Source of the DNA: Megalonaias nervosa
Lineage: Eukaryota > Mollusca > Bivalvia > Unionida > Unionidae
Direction: 5' to 3'
Assembly: GCA_016617855.1 (NCBI GenBank)
Contig: JAECUM010006811.1
Span: 1-64,000, forward strand
DNA length: 64,000 nt
Part shown: positions 1 to 9,768 of the stretch, piece by piece
Layout of the letters: each line of letters starts with the position of its first letter
How positions within the stretch are numbered: position 1 is the stretch's first letter
Program-made: the position numbers and the translations under genes
Notes under the pieces: generated by a model
What the model was told of the DNA's origin: nothing
The model's input: the letters and a program-made list of their open reading frames with translations, nothing else
Databases searched by the model: none

Positions 1-881
1 CCCGTTCATGTCTTCCAATTTATAGACGCACTCGTTCAGTGACACAAAACAATTCGGTGGTCCAGTTGGGTAAGTAACCTTTGTTGAAAGTGCGTTTGGT
101 TTTGCCAATGCGCACCCAATCTCCTTCTGCCAACACTCCAGCATTCTTGGGGACAGTCACCATCGGGGACATACCAAACAGGCGCTCGAAGACGGTCACT
201 TCGTTGTCGGGACATCACTTCTTGTGGGGTACGTCCGATGCTTTGATGGTAAGATTGGTTGTATGCTTTGACCAGGTGTGGCAAGACGTTGATGTACTTG
301 AGAGTGTGTTGATGCATAAAATATTTCCACATGTGTTCTTTCAAGGTGCGTTGAAAATGTTCCACGATGCTGGCTTTGGTTTCAGGATTCTTGGTGGTGA
401 AAAAATGAATATCACGTTTCTTCAATTCTTTTTGGAAAGCTTGGTTCAGAAATTCAGTGCCTTTGTCGGTTTGCCATCAAAGAGGGTGACGCCTGCTTTG
501 TTTCAACACCAGTTGGAGGGCTTGCGCTAACTCAGTGCTCGATTTGGAAGTCAATGGCACGACCCAGGCAAATTTGGAAAAGACGTCGATGACACAAAAC
601 AAATATTTGTAGCCACGATTGTAAGTGGCCAAATGAGAGACATCGGCTAAATCAGCTTGCCATTCGTGATCGATACCCTTCTCTCGGGTGCAACTTCTGA
701 AAATTTTTCGTCAAATGGGCTTGTGTAAGGTGTATGTGGCTTGTTCTTGTAACCATCGTTGCACTTGAGGTAAATGGACACTTTTCAGTCGAGTTTTGGC
801 AGCACGATACAATTTCTGAACTCCTCCGTAACCTGCAGGATGGGATGGATCGTACTAAATGCTGGCTAACACCTTCGCCAT
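1..881 (-). pseudogene. Polinton integrase (retroviral-type DDE), broken, C-terminus off window
   Basis: This is the enzyme that inserts element DNA into the host genome. Translated in segments, the region gives an N-terminal stretch with HPAGYGG, then catalytic-core motifs around WQADLAD (near 650) and CVIDVFSKFAW (near 575), then the final catalytic Glu in KASIVEHFQRTLK (near 375). A C-terminal SH3/chromo-like segment reaches base 1. The first ATG is at 881. An in-frame TAG lies at 855-857, and the frame changes near 540, near 425 and between about 170 and 130. The core is recognisable but cannot be read as one protein. It is followed upstream by the small gene ending at 885, almost without a gap. 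Confidence 0.82.
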
Positions 882-884
882 TTT

Positions 885-1379
885 TTAATAGGTTATCCAC
901 TCTTCACTGATCCTATTCTTTTCTTCGTGTGGTATTTTCTTGGATTGTAATGCTTTACGTGTCTGACGAGCGATAGGTGTCGAGGAGGCAGATGTCTGAA
1001 CAGGAGTAATCAGTTCTTGTTTCACTTCTGTCTTCGCTTTCTTTTTCTCTTCTGAGGAAGAAGGGGTAGCCATCATCTTTTTAATCCAACCAATTCTGGA
1101 TGTAGGTGGTGTTGTTAACTTGCATACTTTTTCTGGTGGAGTTTGAAACTCTTCTTCTTTTTCTGTCTTGATCACTGGTGGTGGTGGCAGTGATGAACTT
1201 TTCATCAGGGTCTTAAAATCTTTCAGAGTGGGTAGAGCTGTTTCGTCTGAAGCTTTCTGGTGAAAGAGTTGCAGTCGTTGCAACAATTGACCGTCCCGTT
1301 GCGATTTTTCCGTTTTTGACAAATCGCTGCAATCCATCAATGATTGCAATTTGTGTTGTAACTGGGACATTTCGGTCAA
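885..1379 (-). CDS. Hypothetical Polinton protein, Lys/Pro/Glu-rich, 164 aa
   Basis: This is one of the few uninterrupted frames of the element. It starts with MTEMSQLQHKLQSL, a short predicted amphipathic helix, and then becomes rich in Lys, Glu, Pro and Ser with clusters such as SSLPPPPVIKTEKEEE and SSSEEKKKAKTEVKQE. No catalytic motif or membrane segment is visible. Position between the integrase and the small structural-type genes, plus low complexity, suggest a virion-associated or DNA-associated protein, but that is inference from context. It ends four bases from the integrase start, as expected for compact viral-type packing. Confidence 0.5.
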   Translation of the reverse strand: MTEMSQLQHKLQSLMDCSDLSKTEKSQRDGQLLQRLQLFHQKASDETALPTLKDFKTLMKSSSLPPPPVIKTEKEEEFQTPPEKVCKLTTPPTSRIGWIKKMMATPSSSEEKKKAKTEVKQELITPVQTSASSTPIARQTRKALQSKKIPHEEKNRISEEWITY

Positions 1380-1476
1380 ATGAGGATTGGGAGGTAAAGG
1401 TCAGTTCTTGCCAACGATGGTATTCCATCCATCTTTTGTAAGGTACTGAAACTAGTTTTCATCCTTCCATCGAATT

Positions 1477-1946
1477 TCAATGGTCACGTCTGAGATCTTT
1501 TGACTCCAGAGGCCTCCTTTTATCTTCTTGGACCTTTTTTATCTTCATCCCAGGATTCTTCCCATCGTTCCCAATACTCCTTTCAGCAAGGGTCCTCCTA
1601 TTGTTCCCAGCAAGGGTCCTAACAGGGGTAAAATTCCTCTGCGTTGCACCAACATCTTTTTCTTTTGACGAATGGGTATTTTCTTTTGGACCATTTGGCG
1701 AAGAATGTGTCAATGTATCGTGCCTTTCAAGACATTCAGACAATATTCGCTTACGGTATCTATGACGTCTTTGGAGGCAGTTTGAATGAGTTTTTTTCGC
1801 ATGGGTGGAGGAGCTTTTGTCAGGACGGACAACATGTCCCAATGTTTGGCTAAATGAGGAGGCAGTCCTTTTCTTTTTCCTTTTCCTTTTCCTTTTGGAC
1901 AGAAGAAGAATGGTGTGCACGTGTTGGAGGGGACATCTTTGGGCAC
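1477..1946 (-). pseudogene. Small Polinton protein with a Gly-rich hydrophobic tail, frameshifted
   Basis: The first part (1710-1946) is a helical basic protein with KHWDMLSVLTKAPPPMRKKL followed by DVIDTVSEYCLNVLKG. This pattern recurs in small proteins of Polintons and adintoviruses. After a frame change near 1700, another frame encodes a Gly/Leu-rich hydrophobic stretch around 1560-1640, beginning LVQRRGILPLLGPLLG. Such basic-plus-glycine-rich proteins are compared in the literature with small membrane-active or core proteins of adenovirus-like virions; the function here is not proven. At least one indel prevents a single reading frame. Confidence 0.5.
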
Positions 1947-1985
1947 TCAGGAGCACAAAAACACTCGTTTGCCTCAGGTCTTTTT

Positions 1986-2276
1986 TTATACTGGAATGCA
2001 TCGCCACTGATTATCGGCTTGTCGTATCATTTTCATGGCAGGCATCACACATCGTGGAGGGGTTCGCAATGGACTCAATCGGGACAGTTCTTGCTTGGAC
2101 AAATCCAGTAAATTCTTTAACATGCCTGATTTCTCTTGGACTTTGATTTTGGGGGCAGGTACTTTGTGAGCAGCAGCTACTGCCACTAAAGAGGAAGAGA
2201 GTGTCACTGCTGGAGGAGAAGTTTTTGGAGATGCAGATTTCCAGTGTTTCATCAAATCAGGAAAGATGTGTGCCAA
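1986..2276 (-). CDS. Hypothetical Polinton small protein, 96 aa
   Basis: An open frame begins MAHIFPDLMKHWK, overlapping the end of the preceding gene's extended frame at 2252. It contains an Ala/Ser/Pro-rich middle and then KIKVQEKSGMLKNLLDLSKQ. No known domain is recognised. It is probably a genuine element gene or the N-terminal part of the gene at 1477-1946, because the two lie end to end in the same direction with no promoter-like gap. Confidence is limited by its size and low complexity. Confidence 0.35.
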   Translation of the reverse strand: MAHIFPDLMKHWKSASPKTSPPAVTLSSSLVAVAAAHKVPAPKIKVQEKSGMLKNLLDLSKQELSRLSPLRTPPRCVMPAMKMIRQADNQWRCIPV

Positions 2277-2878
2277 ATCGGGTTGGCAGGCATCACCAGC
2301 AATGGAGAAGTGGAAGATGTTGAGGTTACTGGAGATGCAGTCACCGTTGTTGTTGTGGCAGATTGTGGTTTACAAATGTAAGGTTGCGTCCTGGCGGCAG
2401 TACCTCTCTTGCGGGTAGAAGCTGTTTTCTGTGAACTTTTCTTTTTCTGAGGCTGCGACCTGGTCTTGACACCGTTACTCTTTTTCTTTTTATTCTGGGT
2501 ACATCAAGGAGTTGCTTTTTTCTTGGGCAGGACTTTGAGAGCATTAGGATCCCATTTTAAGAGGGAATGAGTGAGGACACCTCCTAGAGAACCGCTACCT
2601 CCAGGTTTCAAAATGATTTGCTTTTTGGTTTGAGTATCAATGCGAGGATCGGCTAGTTGCGTCAAGGCTACTTTGTTTCTCTCAAAAAAACGTTTGGTTT
2701 GATGTGGAATGTGAATGATACCTTGCAGTAATTGACATGCTGTCACCGTAAACCATCGTAAGACTTCTTTGAGACTAGCTTCTAAGTCACGAGCACGTAT
2801 TTGTGGATTTTTTTCGCGACTGATGCCGTACAAGGCACGAATCAGTTTGACGGGAAGATGAGACAGAAGGGACGTCAT
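2252..2878 (-). pseudogene. Small basic Polinton protein (structural or core type), one in-frame stop
   Basis: The chosen start is the ATG at 2878, which lies 55-62 bases after the beginning of a TATAAAAA box on the minus strand (2916-2923). The first 124 codons include a helical segment and ALTQLADPRIDTQTKKQIIL followed by a Gly-rich GGSGSLGG motif; this kind of motif is frequent in small Polinton/adintovirus proteins. A TGA at 2504-2506 interrupts the frame. The same frame stays open for 83 more codons to 2252 with a Lys/Arg/Thr-rich composition, so the ancestral protein was probably about 208 residues with a basic tail. Confidence 0.5.
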
Positions 2879-2915
2879 GTTGACGCTGTGTGAGACAGAC
2901 CCCAAGTGACCGAGG

Positions 2916-2923
2916 TTTTTATA
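2916..2923 (-). promoter_or_regulatory. TATA box for the gene starting at 2878
   Basis: The minus strand reads CTATAAAAACC, 38 bases before the ATG at 2878. The same spacing pattern is repeated before other genes of the element. Confidence 0.5.
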
Positions 2924-2958
2924 GATTTGTTTTTTTTTTTTTGTTGTGGTTATGGTTG

Positions 2959-3682
2959 TTAAGTTGATGACGGGGAGATGTACACGACAGGCCCTCCATC
3001 TTGGCACCAGTGGTGAAACAGATGGGTACGAAATCGCAAATAATAGGGAGTGGTGGGTTTTAAATCCATGAGTAAATAAGCGTGTGGGGTTTGAGTGGCA
3101 TCGTTGTACGCATGAGTCAGCCAAGGCGTTCCTAACTGTTTGGCTAACACTTGCACTTGCGATTTATCTCTAGGGCTTTTAAACAGCACCACGTAATGAG
3201 CATTGAGACTGATGGTGCGATGGGCTTTACTTGTTGAAACAAATTTTGGATGATGTAAATGACACTGGCATTACGATGATGCCCTTTGCGCATAAACCAC
3301 AGTTTAATTTCTTTTCCATCTTCTAATATGTCGTAAAAATAACCAAATGGGTTTGACTAGGGTCAGACACGATCCCGTCGTCTTCGCCAGGAATGCCATC
3401 CACAAAGACAATGGAATCGCCTTGACTTTCTCGCAGAAGGCTGTACGCCGATTGCCACTCTTTGTAATACCACACGATTCGTTGAGGTGGATGATCGATC
3501 AAATGATGTTTATGTTTGATCAAATGTTTGACAAATTCAGTTTAGCCTGAACCGCTAGGTCCAGCAATGAGCATGTTAAAGGGATGGCGAAGATACAAAG
3601 CCTCCCAACTAGTCCAATCTACGTGTTTGTCGATGACTTTGAAAGTGGAGGAAGAGGGAGCAGAGACACTAGAGGTAGCCAT
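2959..3682 (-). pseudogene. Polinton packaging ATPase (FtsK/HerA class), broken
   Basis: This is the ATPase that would pump DNA into the capsid. The frame opens with MATSSVSAPSSSTFKV at 3682 and reaches FNMLIAGPSGSG, the Walker A P-loop; the next codon, where the conserved Lys belongs, is TAA (3542-3544). The strand then reads through HPPQRIVWYYKEWQSAY and SIVFVDGIPGEDDG (Walker B region). Frame changes follow near 3345 and near 3240. The C-terminal part (2959-3192) is well preserved, with VVLFKSPRDKSQVQVLAKQL and PHAYLLMDLKP, both typical of this family. A TATA-like GATAAAAAC lies 53 bases before the ATG. Confidence 0.82.
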
Positions 3683-3733
3683 AGTAGTAGTGTAAGGAAT
3701 GTCACTTTTGACAGGATGACAGACAAGACAAGA

Positions 3734-3742
3734 GTTTTTATC
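3734..3742 (-). promoter_or_regulatory. TATA-like box of the ATPase gene
   Basis: The minus strand reads GATAAAAAC about 52 bases before the ATG at 3682. A minus-strand AATAAA (3759-3764), a possible polyadenylation signal for upstream genes, lies just beyond it. Confidence 0.4.
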
Positions 3743-3887
3743 CTTTTTTCAGGACACGTTTATTGTCATCTTTAATTGTGAACAACACGAAAGACAAAAA
3801 TACATAAAAGCCAAATGGTTAAGTACATGAATAAAAGACACATCAAAATGATCATAGTGGAATATAAACATGTCTCTGTACAACATT

Positions 3888-3893
3888 TTTATT
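3888..3893 (-). promoter_or_regulatory. Polyadenylation signal overlapping a stop codon
   Basis: The minus strand reads CAATAAAAA; the TAA stop of the gene at 3889-4494 is contained within the AATAAA hexamer. Confidence 0.4.
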
Positions 3894-4494
3894 GATCAAG
3901 AGGTGGTATCGTAGGGACAGTATGTAATGTTCTTAGAGTCTCTATACTGGGCACAGTCACACAGGGTGTCCTCCCAGAATGGTCTTTCAGGGGTGCCGAT
4001 GATGGTCCTGTCCTGTCTTCTTCTGGTACTGTCACTAACACAGGTTTTAAGTTTTTAGGATGACAAATCTTGGGCATAGTGTGCCACTTCTTTTGTCCAA
4101 GCCTCGAAACCCCAACTTTTCCAGTCACGTACATCTTTCCAGTGAGGGTGTAAGTCACAAGATACACACACATCATCGTACACATCTTCAGTACCTAAAA
4201 GTTGACGAATCTTTCTTTCCTGTAGAGGTCGAGAAGTATCGTGATGAAAGCGCAAATCTTTTAACAGAATGAGTCTTTCGTGTACATTTAAAGGGACCAC
4301 TTTCATGCTTTTTTGAGTGGTATGTACTGTTTGTAAAGTGTCCACAAGGAATCGGCCGGTAAACAAAATCCCAGAAAGCAAGTTACTATGACACACACCA
4401 CACGTCGACCCCAATTCAAAGGACACAGTTCTCATAAAATGCAATGGTAATCATCCACCGTTTGAATATTGTCATTGATTTCCTTCCACGACAT
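3889..4494 (-). pseudogene. Unrecognised Polinton gene with CxxC pairs
   Basis: The likely start is the ATG at 4494 (MSWKEINDNIQTVDDYH), about 45 bases after a TATAAAAA box at 4537-4544. The frame shifts near 4440, again near 4110-4185, and ends at 3889. Its stop codon lies inside a minus-strand AATAAA (3888-3893), which supports this end. Visible features are two CxxC pairs (STCGVC and DVCVSC), a Leu-rich helical middle with LNVHERLILLKDLRFHH, and a Pro/Thr-rich tail. The CxxC pairs could bind zinc. I do not recognise a family. Confidence 0.45.
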
Positions 4495-4536
4495 TTGTTG
4501 TATCACAAATGATAAAAGTCGTGGCATGGAGGTCCG

Positions 4537-4544
4537 TTTTTATA
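4537..4544 (-). promoter_or_regulatory. TATA box for the gene starting at 4494
   Basis: The minus strand reads GGTATAAAAACGG. The TAA of one frame of the upstream gene falls inside this TATA box, an extreme of compact packing. Confidence 0.4.
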
Positions 4545-5446
4545 CCACTTTTTGTCGGAGGCAATAAGTGTACTTTCTGCACAGAGATGATCGTAATCCA
4601 GTGGCAAATCTAAATTGTTTAGTCACTAACTTGCACATCACACACCGTTCAGAAGTGTCCTCTTGAACTAAGTTTACATTGTGTAAAAGACTTTCGTAAC
4701 CCTCTAACTCTTCTTCTGGAATTCATTGTAGTAAGTCTACCTTGTAGTAAAAAAAAGTCAGTAACAAACCAATCCTTTTTGCCCATGAGTAGTTGATCAA
4801 TGTCTGACCACTGGAACACTTTCATCAGAATCAATCCTCTTATAGCATTTAGGTACCAGTGGTTTAAACATTGGTGACATAACAGATGCAATTGTTCTTT
4901 GCGTTTCACATGTATTTTGACCAACTCTCGGTAAATGCGTTCTGTCAACTCCATAGGCAAGCCACGAATGTTCTCTTGTAAAGTATCCATGACCATGTCA
5001 GTCAAAGTTCTCCTAGAGCGAAAGTGACGGATGTAGTGAGTAATTTCTGACCACTGCCATTCCAGGAAATGGTCAAGAATGTTATTAAAATCTTCTAATG
5101 GAAATGGTCTAAAGTGGAATATTTGGAAGAACACACACTTGATCCAGAGAAATCTGACTTGTTTGTTGACTTTTGTCAATTTCCTTTTGTGAATTTCTTG
5201 ACATAAAAGTTCCTCAGTCACCAATTGAGATTTTGCTCTGACAAGTCCCTGCCAAATGTCATTGTAGATCTTCTCTTGCAATTTGTTTGGTAATCTTTGA
5301 ATATTATTTTTTAAATGGGGTTTAAATACTTGTCTAGGTGTTGTCCAACATTTGACTCCTAGCCAAGCTGGTTTCTTAAATGACATAGTATGCCACTTCA
5401 ATGACAAGGTCCCACTAAAGGTAGGTAGTGACAATCTAGAGACCAC
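4537..5446 (-). pseudogene. Unrecognised Polinton gene with two internal repeats; possible C-terminal part of the BIR gene
   Basis: A 265-codon open frame (4649-5446) carries two copies of one helical module: IQRLPNKLQEKIYNDI (about residue 48) and IRGLPMELTERIYREL (about residue 160). Each is followed by a Lys/Arg/His/Cys-rich helix, weakly reminiscent of F-box or SOCS-box-like LP..L.E.I patterns. After a frame change near 4730, another frame continues to 4537 and carries a cysteine cluster, RCVMCKL then CRKYTYC, spaced C-x2-C-x16-C-x5-C. No TATA box separates it from the BIR gene upstream, and the frames meet within the BIR, so both may be one gene. The function is unknown. Confidence 0.45.
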
Positions 5447-5983
5447 TCATGAAGTGACACACCGCAACTGAAGCACTTGACTTTATCCCCTTTGCCCAAG
5501 TAAACAAAACCGGCTCTGGCTAATTCTTCAGGGGTAGGTCCTCCCAGATATTTTGGCCATTTTCCTCGGAAGGTTTGGAATTGACTTTCAGAGTCGCAGT
5601 ATTCAGGCAAACGCACAGGGAACGAATATTCGTCTTTCACAGGTTCATTTTGATGAGGGTACAGTGAAATCTGCAGGAGTTTGCTCAGTTTTGGATGACA
5701 TCCATAGGGTGGTAGCCGAATGGTTTCATGATGACATCCACCATGAAATCCAGTAAAGTGAAAAGATGTATGATGACGAGTGGCATCGCTTTCGCATCCG
5801 TCAGGTTTGACAACGTACAGCATCACTTTCCATGGTAGGTATGGTAGTAGTAGTCATAGCAAAGTTCCCATGATGTGATACTGAATTGCTGAGGTCACAG
5901 CGTACGGCATCCCTGCAATCGCAAGGCACAGCATCGCACTCGAGTTTGCTCTCGCTTGATACTTGCTGTGTGAGAGGATTCAT
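5398..5983 (-). pseudogene. BIR-domain (inhibitor-of-apoptosis-like) gene carried by the Polinton
   Basis: BIR domains bind caspases or their regulators and block programmed cell death. The core here (about 5640-5440) includes SESQFQTFRGKWP, PEELARAGFVYLG and GDKVKCFSCGVSLHEW, a classic type II BIR with the first CxxC zinc pair. The later His and Cys ligands cannot be placed: the frame shifts near 5445 exactly there. A TATA box (6038-6047) lies about 55 bases before the ATG at 5983, so I take that as the start. The N-terminal part has a degenerate repeat of DAVxC type and a frame change near 5815. Host capture by a mobile element is the likely origin. The domain call is firm; activity is not implied. 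Confidence 0.75.
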
Positions 5984-6015
5984 CTTTTTCACTTGGTGTT
6001 GGTAGTTACAATGAA

Positions 6016-9000
6016 CTATTGGTATTGGACGTTGTCGCTTTTTATATGTTGGCCAATATAGACGTGACCGTATGGTAGAGTGGAGTGGTTGGGAAGCTGT
6101 ACTTGCTTCTGGTACACGATTTGATACAGATTTTCCAAGGGCCAACTGACGATTTGGTTTATGGGTAAACGTACAATATTGTGAGGTTCGTTGGTGGTCA
6201 CTTTAAAGTTTTCATCCTGTCCAGACTGCAAGGCTTCTTTCAATACACCAAAGTTCACCATTTGACGGGTGCGATAATTAAGAGTGAATCCTTTTACTTT
6301 ACACTCGGGGTGTACTTCTCCTTGTGGGTCTCGGTATTTGTAACCGTAATTTTTGGGACCACCACTAGCAAATCTTGTCGGGATGCTCGTCTGTCCAGGC
6401 TCCTAAATGGTCTCCTTCGATAACCGGGTGACAGTGACCCAGGCGATCGATGTAGATGCAACTGTCTGTGTCAAAATACAGTACACGATCTCCTAATTGG
6501 TGTAAAGCTTTGTACAATTTTAAGCGAGCATGGGCTGTCACATAGGCTGCAATGATTTCATTTCCAAATTCGTCGGCTTCTACAAAGTACAGTTCTTCTT
6601 CGTAATTGACTAAGATCAAGTCCTCATGAAGGACGTCCACGTGTTTCATGTATTTGGTTTTGTCGTGAATCATCTGGAAGTAGCGTGAAGGCTCTGTCAA
6701 ATACTCTGTCTTAGGTAAACACGGTCGTTATGCCATTTTGCCCCACAAACAATTTAACATCACTTTGGCAAATGATCACCTTCCTTCGTTTTTGTCCAAG
6801 TGGTCTAAAGTGATGCCTTCCTGCTCCCAGTATTTCTCTTTGAATTTCTTTTGGTCTTCGGGAGTGTGACACCAGCAAGGATAACCACTGGCTTCTTGTT
6901 TTAGTTTCAAAAAGGCATCCACGTAGTCTGCGATAATGCCTTTTTGAGTCTTGTCGCCCTTGTGGTCCTGTTCTGTCTTGGGAAAGTGGTAAATTTCATA
7001 CACTTCTAACAGTTGGTATCCCAAATCCAGAGCTTTGAACAATTCCATGCTGACCCACATTCCTGTCAAGGCGCATTCTTCCTGAGTGTGCTGACAAGGT
7101 TGGTCTTGGTTACACGTTTTGGCACAAATACGACACAAGGGAAACATCAGTTTTCTTTTCCAATGATGTGGTAAAACAGGATGGTACAAGTTCATGGGAG
7201 GCAAAACTTTACATTTGATCAGTCCTTTGTATTGTCAAATGTTGTCCAGGTCAATGTGTTCCGTCCACAATTGCGGGTGCCCTACGGGAAAGTGACAATA
7301 TTTGCACACGTAAGGATGCAGTGAACACACGTCAATTTAGTATTTGATTTCTTTTACTTTCTCCTCGTCGGCTTGGTACAGCAAACAGGTGGTATTTGTC
7401 CGTCCTCCGTACAAGCTGTCCCATGGGTTCAGTGGGTCCACCAGTTTGTAACTTTCCACGATGTGTTTAATCTCAGGATCGGTTTTCAGTCGGTGATTGT
7501 ACTTGTGTTCCCACATTTCCACCACTTGGTATCCTTGCTGTTCTAATTTCAATCACCACTGACAAGTAGCCTGGTACAAGTCTTCCATAGTCCATTGTAA
7601 AAACTGATTTTTAGTGCCACTTTGAGGGTAATAGATGGGACATCCGTGAAATAAGCACCCGTTAAACTTGTACCTGATCATAGGGTTTTCTAAATCCCTG
7701 CCATCCACTGAATATGTTCCAATGGTCTTTTCGGCCTCCTCCGTTGCGAGCTTGTTGGATCCATTTGTCTTCCTTGTCGCACAAGTAATGTAACCAGCAT
7801 AGGGCTTTGACTAAGTATTGACTTTTGACAAAGTTCGTTGTTTGTGGACTCAGGATAGCCAGGCAGTTTTCAGGCATGAATCTTTGGCGATACGCTAAGG
7901 AACACGCTTTGGCAATGGTGCAGGCTTCTTTCAAAGGGTCAATCCCTCCATGCTCCATGAATAATTCTCGAAATTTTCCACAGCAATGCCATAAAATGTC
8001 CATGTCAGAATGACAATACTTTAACATTTCTTCCTGAAAGTCAAAGGCGTCTGAGGCGTTAGTCTGGTACCAAGCGTAGAAAGCTTCTTGTTGTTCGATG
8101 CGCATGTTGTCGGCTCATAGAAGTGAGCCTCAGACAAATGGGGTAGAACGGCGTGTTGATTGGCTTTGGTTTTGAAAAGGTGTGGAAAATAGGTTTTGAC
8201 CATTTCTCCCATTCCAAACGTTTTAGGCATTCGACTCAAAGGCATGGCCAAGTAACTCATCGAATCTTTAAACTGCACTTGTCCCACTTGCATGGAAATG
8301 ATTTTGGCTCTGTTCAAAGTCACTTTAGGATGTTCAGTACTTTGTTCCGTATAGTATCTCAAAAGAAATTGTCCATCTTATCCTGAGAAATTGTGAGCCA
8401 TCACTGTTGCACAGTGATGACAATGTCCGTAACGTTCAATGTCCTATTGGCTCCATGTCTTGTCGATGAGGTCTAAGATCCATTGGGTGAAATTGGCCAG
8501 CATGTTCGGTCCCCAAAAGATTTTTACATGTCTTCCAGGAATCTTGCTGCAGTGAGGGCAATGACTAAAGATAGGCTCTTGGATGCACTTCATGCACGCT
8601 CGGTGAGCCATGCAGAAATTAGGAATGTGAATACCGGTCTCTTGCATGCATTCAAAATCGTAAAAGATGAAATTGCCTTTTATCTGTTCATCTTCCTCTT
8701 CATGTTTGGAATGGTATTTTTGAATGTAGCATTGGTGTTCCAAGTCCACGATTTGGCGACAAATGTGACATCGTTTCTTTCCTCGACAAATGTGTAACTT
8801 GACACTTTTGGTACGTATGCCTTGTCCACAAGTAGGGCACAATCTCAAGAGTTGGCAAGCACATTTCTGCTGTGAACCTTGCGTCTTTAGGTGTTGTTGG
8901 TAACAGGCAGGACTGACAAACGTGCGCTGACAAGCAGAGCAATGCACTCGTTCTTGTCCTTCGTCCAGACAGGGTGTAGAAGCTAAACATCCATTACATT

Positions 9001-9637
9001 TCGATCCACAATGCTTGTGTTGCTCTTGATTGTTATAGCCATGGTCACATTTCTCACAGTAATAACCATATCCCAGGAATGCAGTGATACTGGTAATGGC
9101 ATTGAAATGTTCATCGTGATGATAGATGTGAATGTATTTTCCGTCTTTGAAATTTTTGCCTCAAAACAACAGAGGTCCGCGCACTTCTTGAGGGTGCACT
9201 TTCAGGGTATAGCATGGAGCCAAGACATCTTGCAATTTTTGCATTTCAGGAATGCCACAGGGTGTGTCTCTGGATATCCCCGCTTTTTGTAACAGGACTT
9301 CTGCTTCTCTTTGTTGTTTGGCTCGGTCCAATTGTTGAATAGTTTTCTAGGCTATTTTCCATTCTACTGTGTCGTTCTTGTCAGCATACATTCGTCCCAC
9401 CACGATGGCACGGGCTAAACACATCTTGTCTTGAGGGTTGTTAATTTAAACAAGGCTGTGCTTGATGCTGTGAAAGTTGTCCACCAATAATGCCTTTTTG
9501 CGCTGTCCGGTCCCTTGGGGAAGAGACACGTGGGTCATGAACAGTGTCACTTTTCCATCGGTGATGTGAAACTTGTCGTTGGATTGTTGCCTCTTACTTT
9601 CTTCTCCTTTCTTCACGAAATGATGCGATTGTTTCAT
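6016..9637 (-). pseudogene. Protein-primed type B DNA polymerase of the Polinton, broken
   Basis: This gene copied the element's DNA. From the ATG at 9637 the order is an N-terminal region with INNPQDKMCLARAIVVG; a Cys/His-rich zinc-binding segment (8700-8950); exonuclease motifs FIFYDFECMQ (DxE) and AHNFSG (near 8400, followed by a stop); LAMPLSRMPKTFGMGE (8220); a thumb/linker with YCHSDMDILWHCC; LYGGRTNTTCL and DVCSLHP (motif A, near 7320); VMLNCLWGK (motif B, near 6750); YFDTDS (motif C, near 6480); and a C-terminal VRLPINQIVSWPLENLYQIV. About 1,200 codons match the usual family size. Stops occur near 7337, 6735 and 8400, with several frame changes. Catalytic motifs A and C are still readable. 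Confidence 0.88.
6038..6047 (-). promoter_or_regulatory. TATA box of the BIR gene
   Basis: The minus strand reads CATATAAAAAGCG about 55 bases before the ATG at 5983. It lies within the last codons of the polymerase gene. Confidence 0.45.
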
Positions 9638-9683
9638 CTTGACTGCAAGAAGTCAAATGACTACATTTGAAACGCCATAGACA

Positions 9684-9691
9684 CCTTTATA
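9684..9691 (-). promoter_or_regulatory. TATA box of the polymerase gene (divergent pair)
   Basis: The minus strand reads AATATAAAGG about 50 bases before the polymerase ATG at 9637. It is paired with the plus-strand TATA box 21 bases away. Confidence 0.5.
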
Positions 9692-9711
9692 TTAATGTCA
9701 GGGTCAGTGTA

Positions 9712-9721
9712 TATATAAAGG
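9712..9721 (+). promoter_or_regulatory. TATA box of the zinc-knuckle gene (divergent pair)
   Basis: The plus strand reads GTATATATAAAGGG about 50 bases before the ATG at 9769. Together with 9684-9691 it forms a back-to-back promoter. Confidence 0.5.
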
Positions 9722-9768
9722 GCTAGTGCCTTCCTCCCAGTATTCATTTCACTCTCAAACCGACCAGC

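Noticed and set aside
81..530. Plus-strand 149-codon frame
   Set aside because: Antisense of the integrase, whose catalytic-core motifs are on the minus strand.
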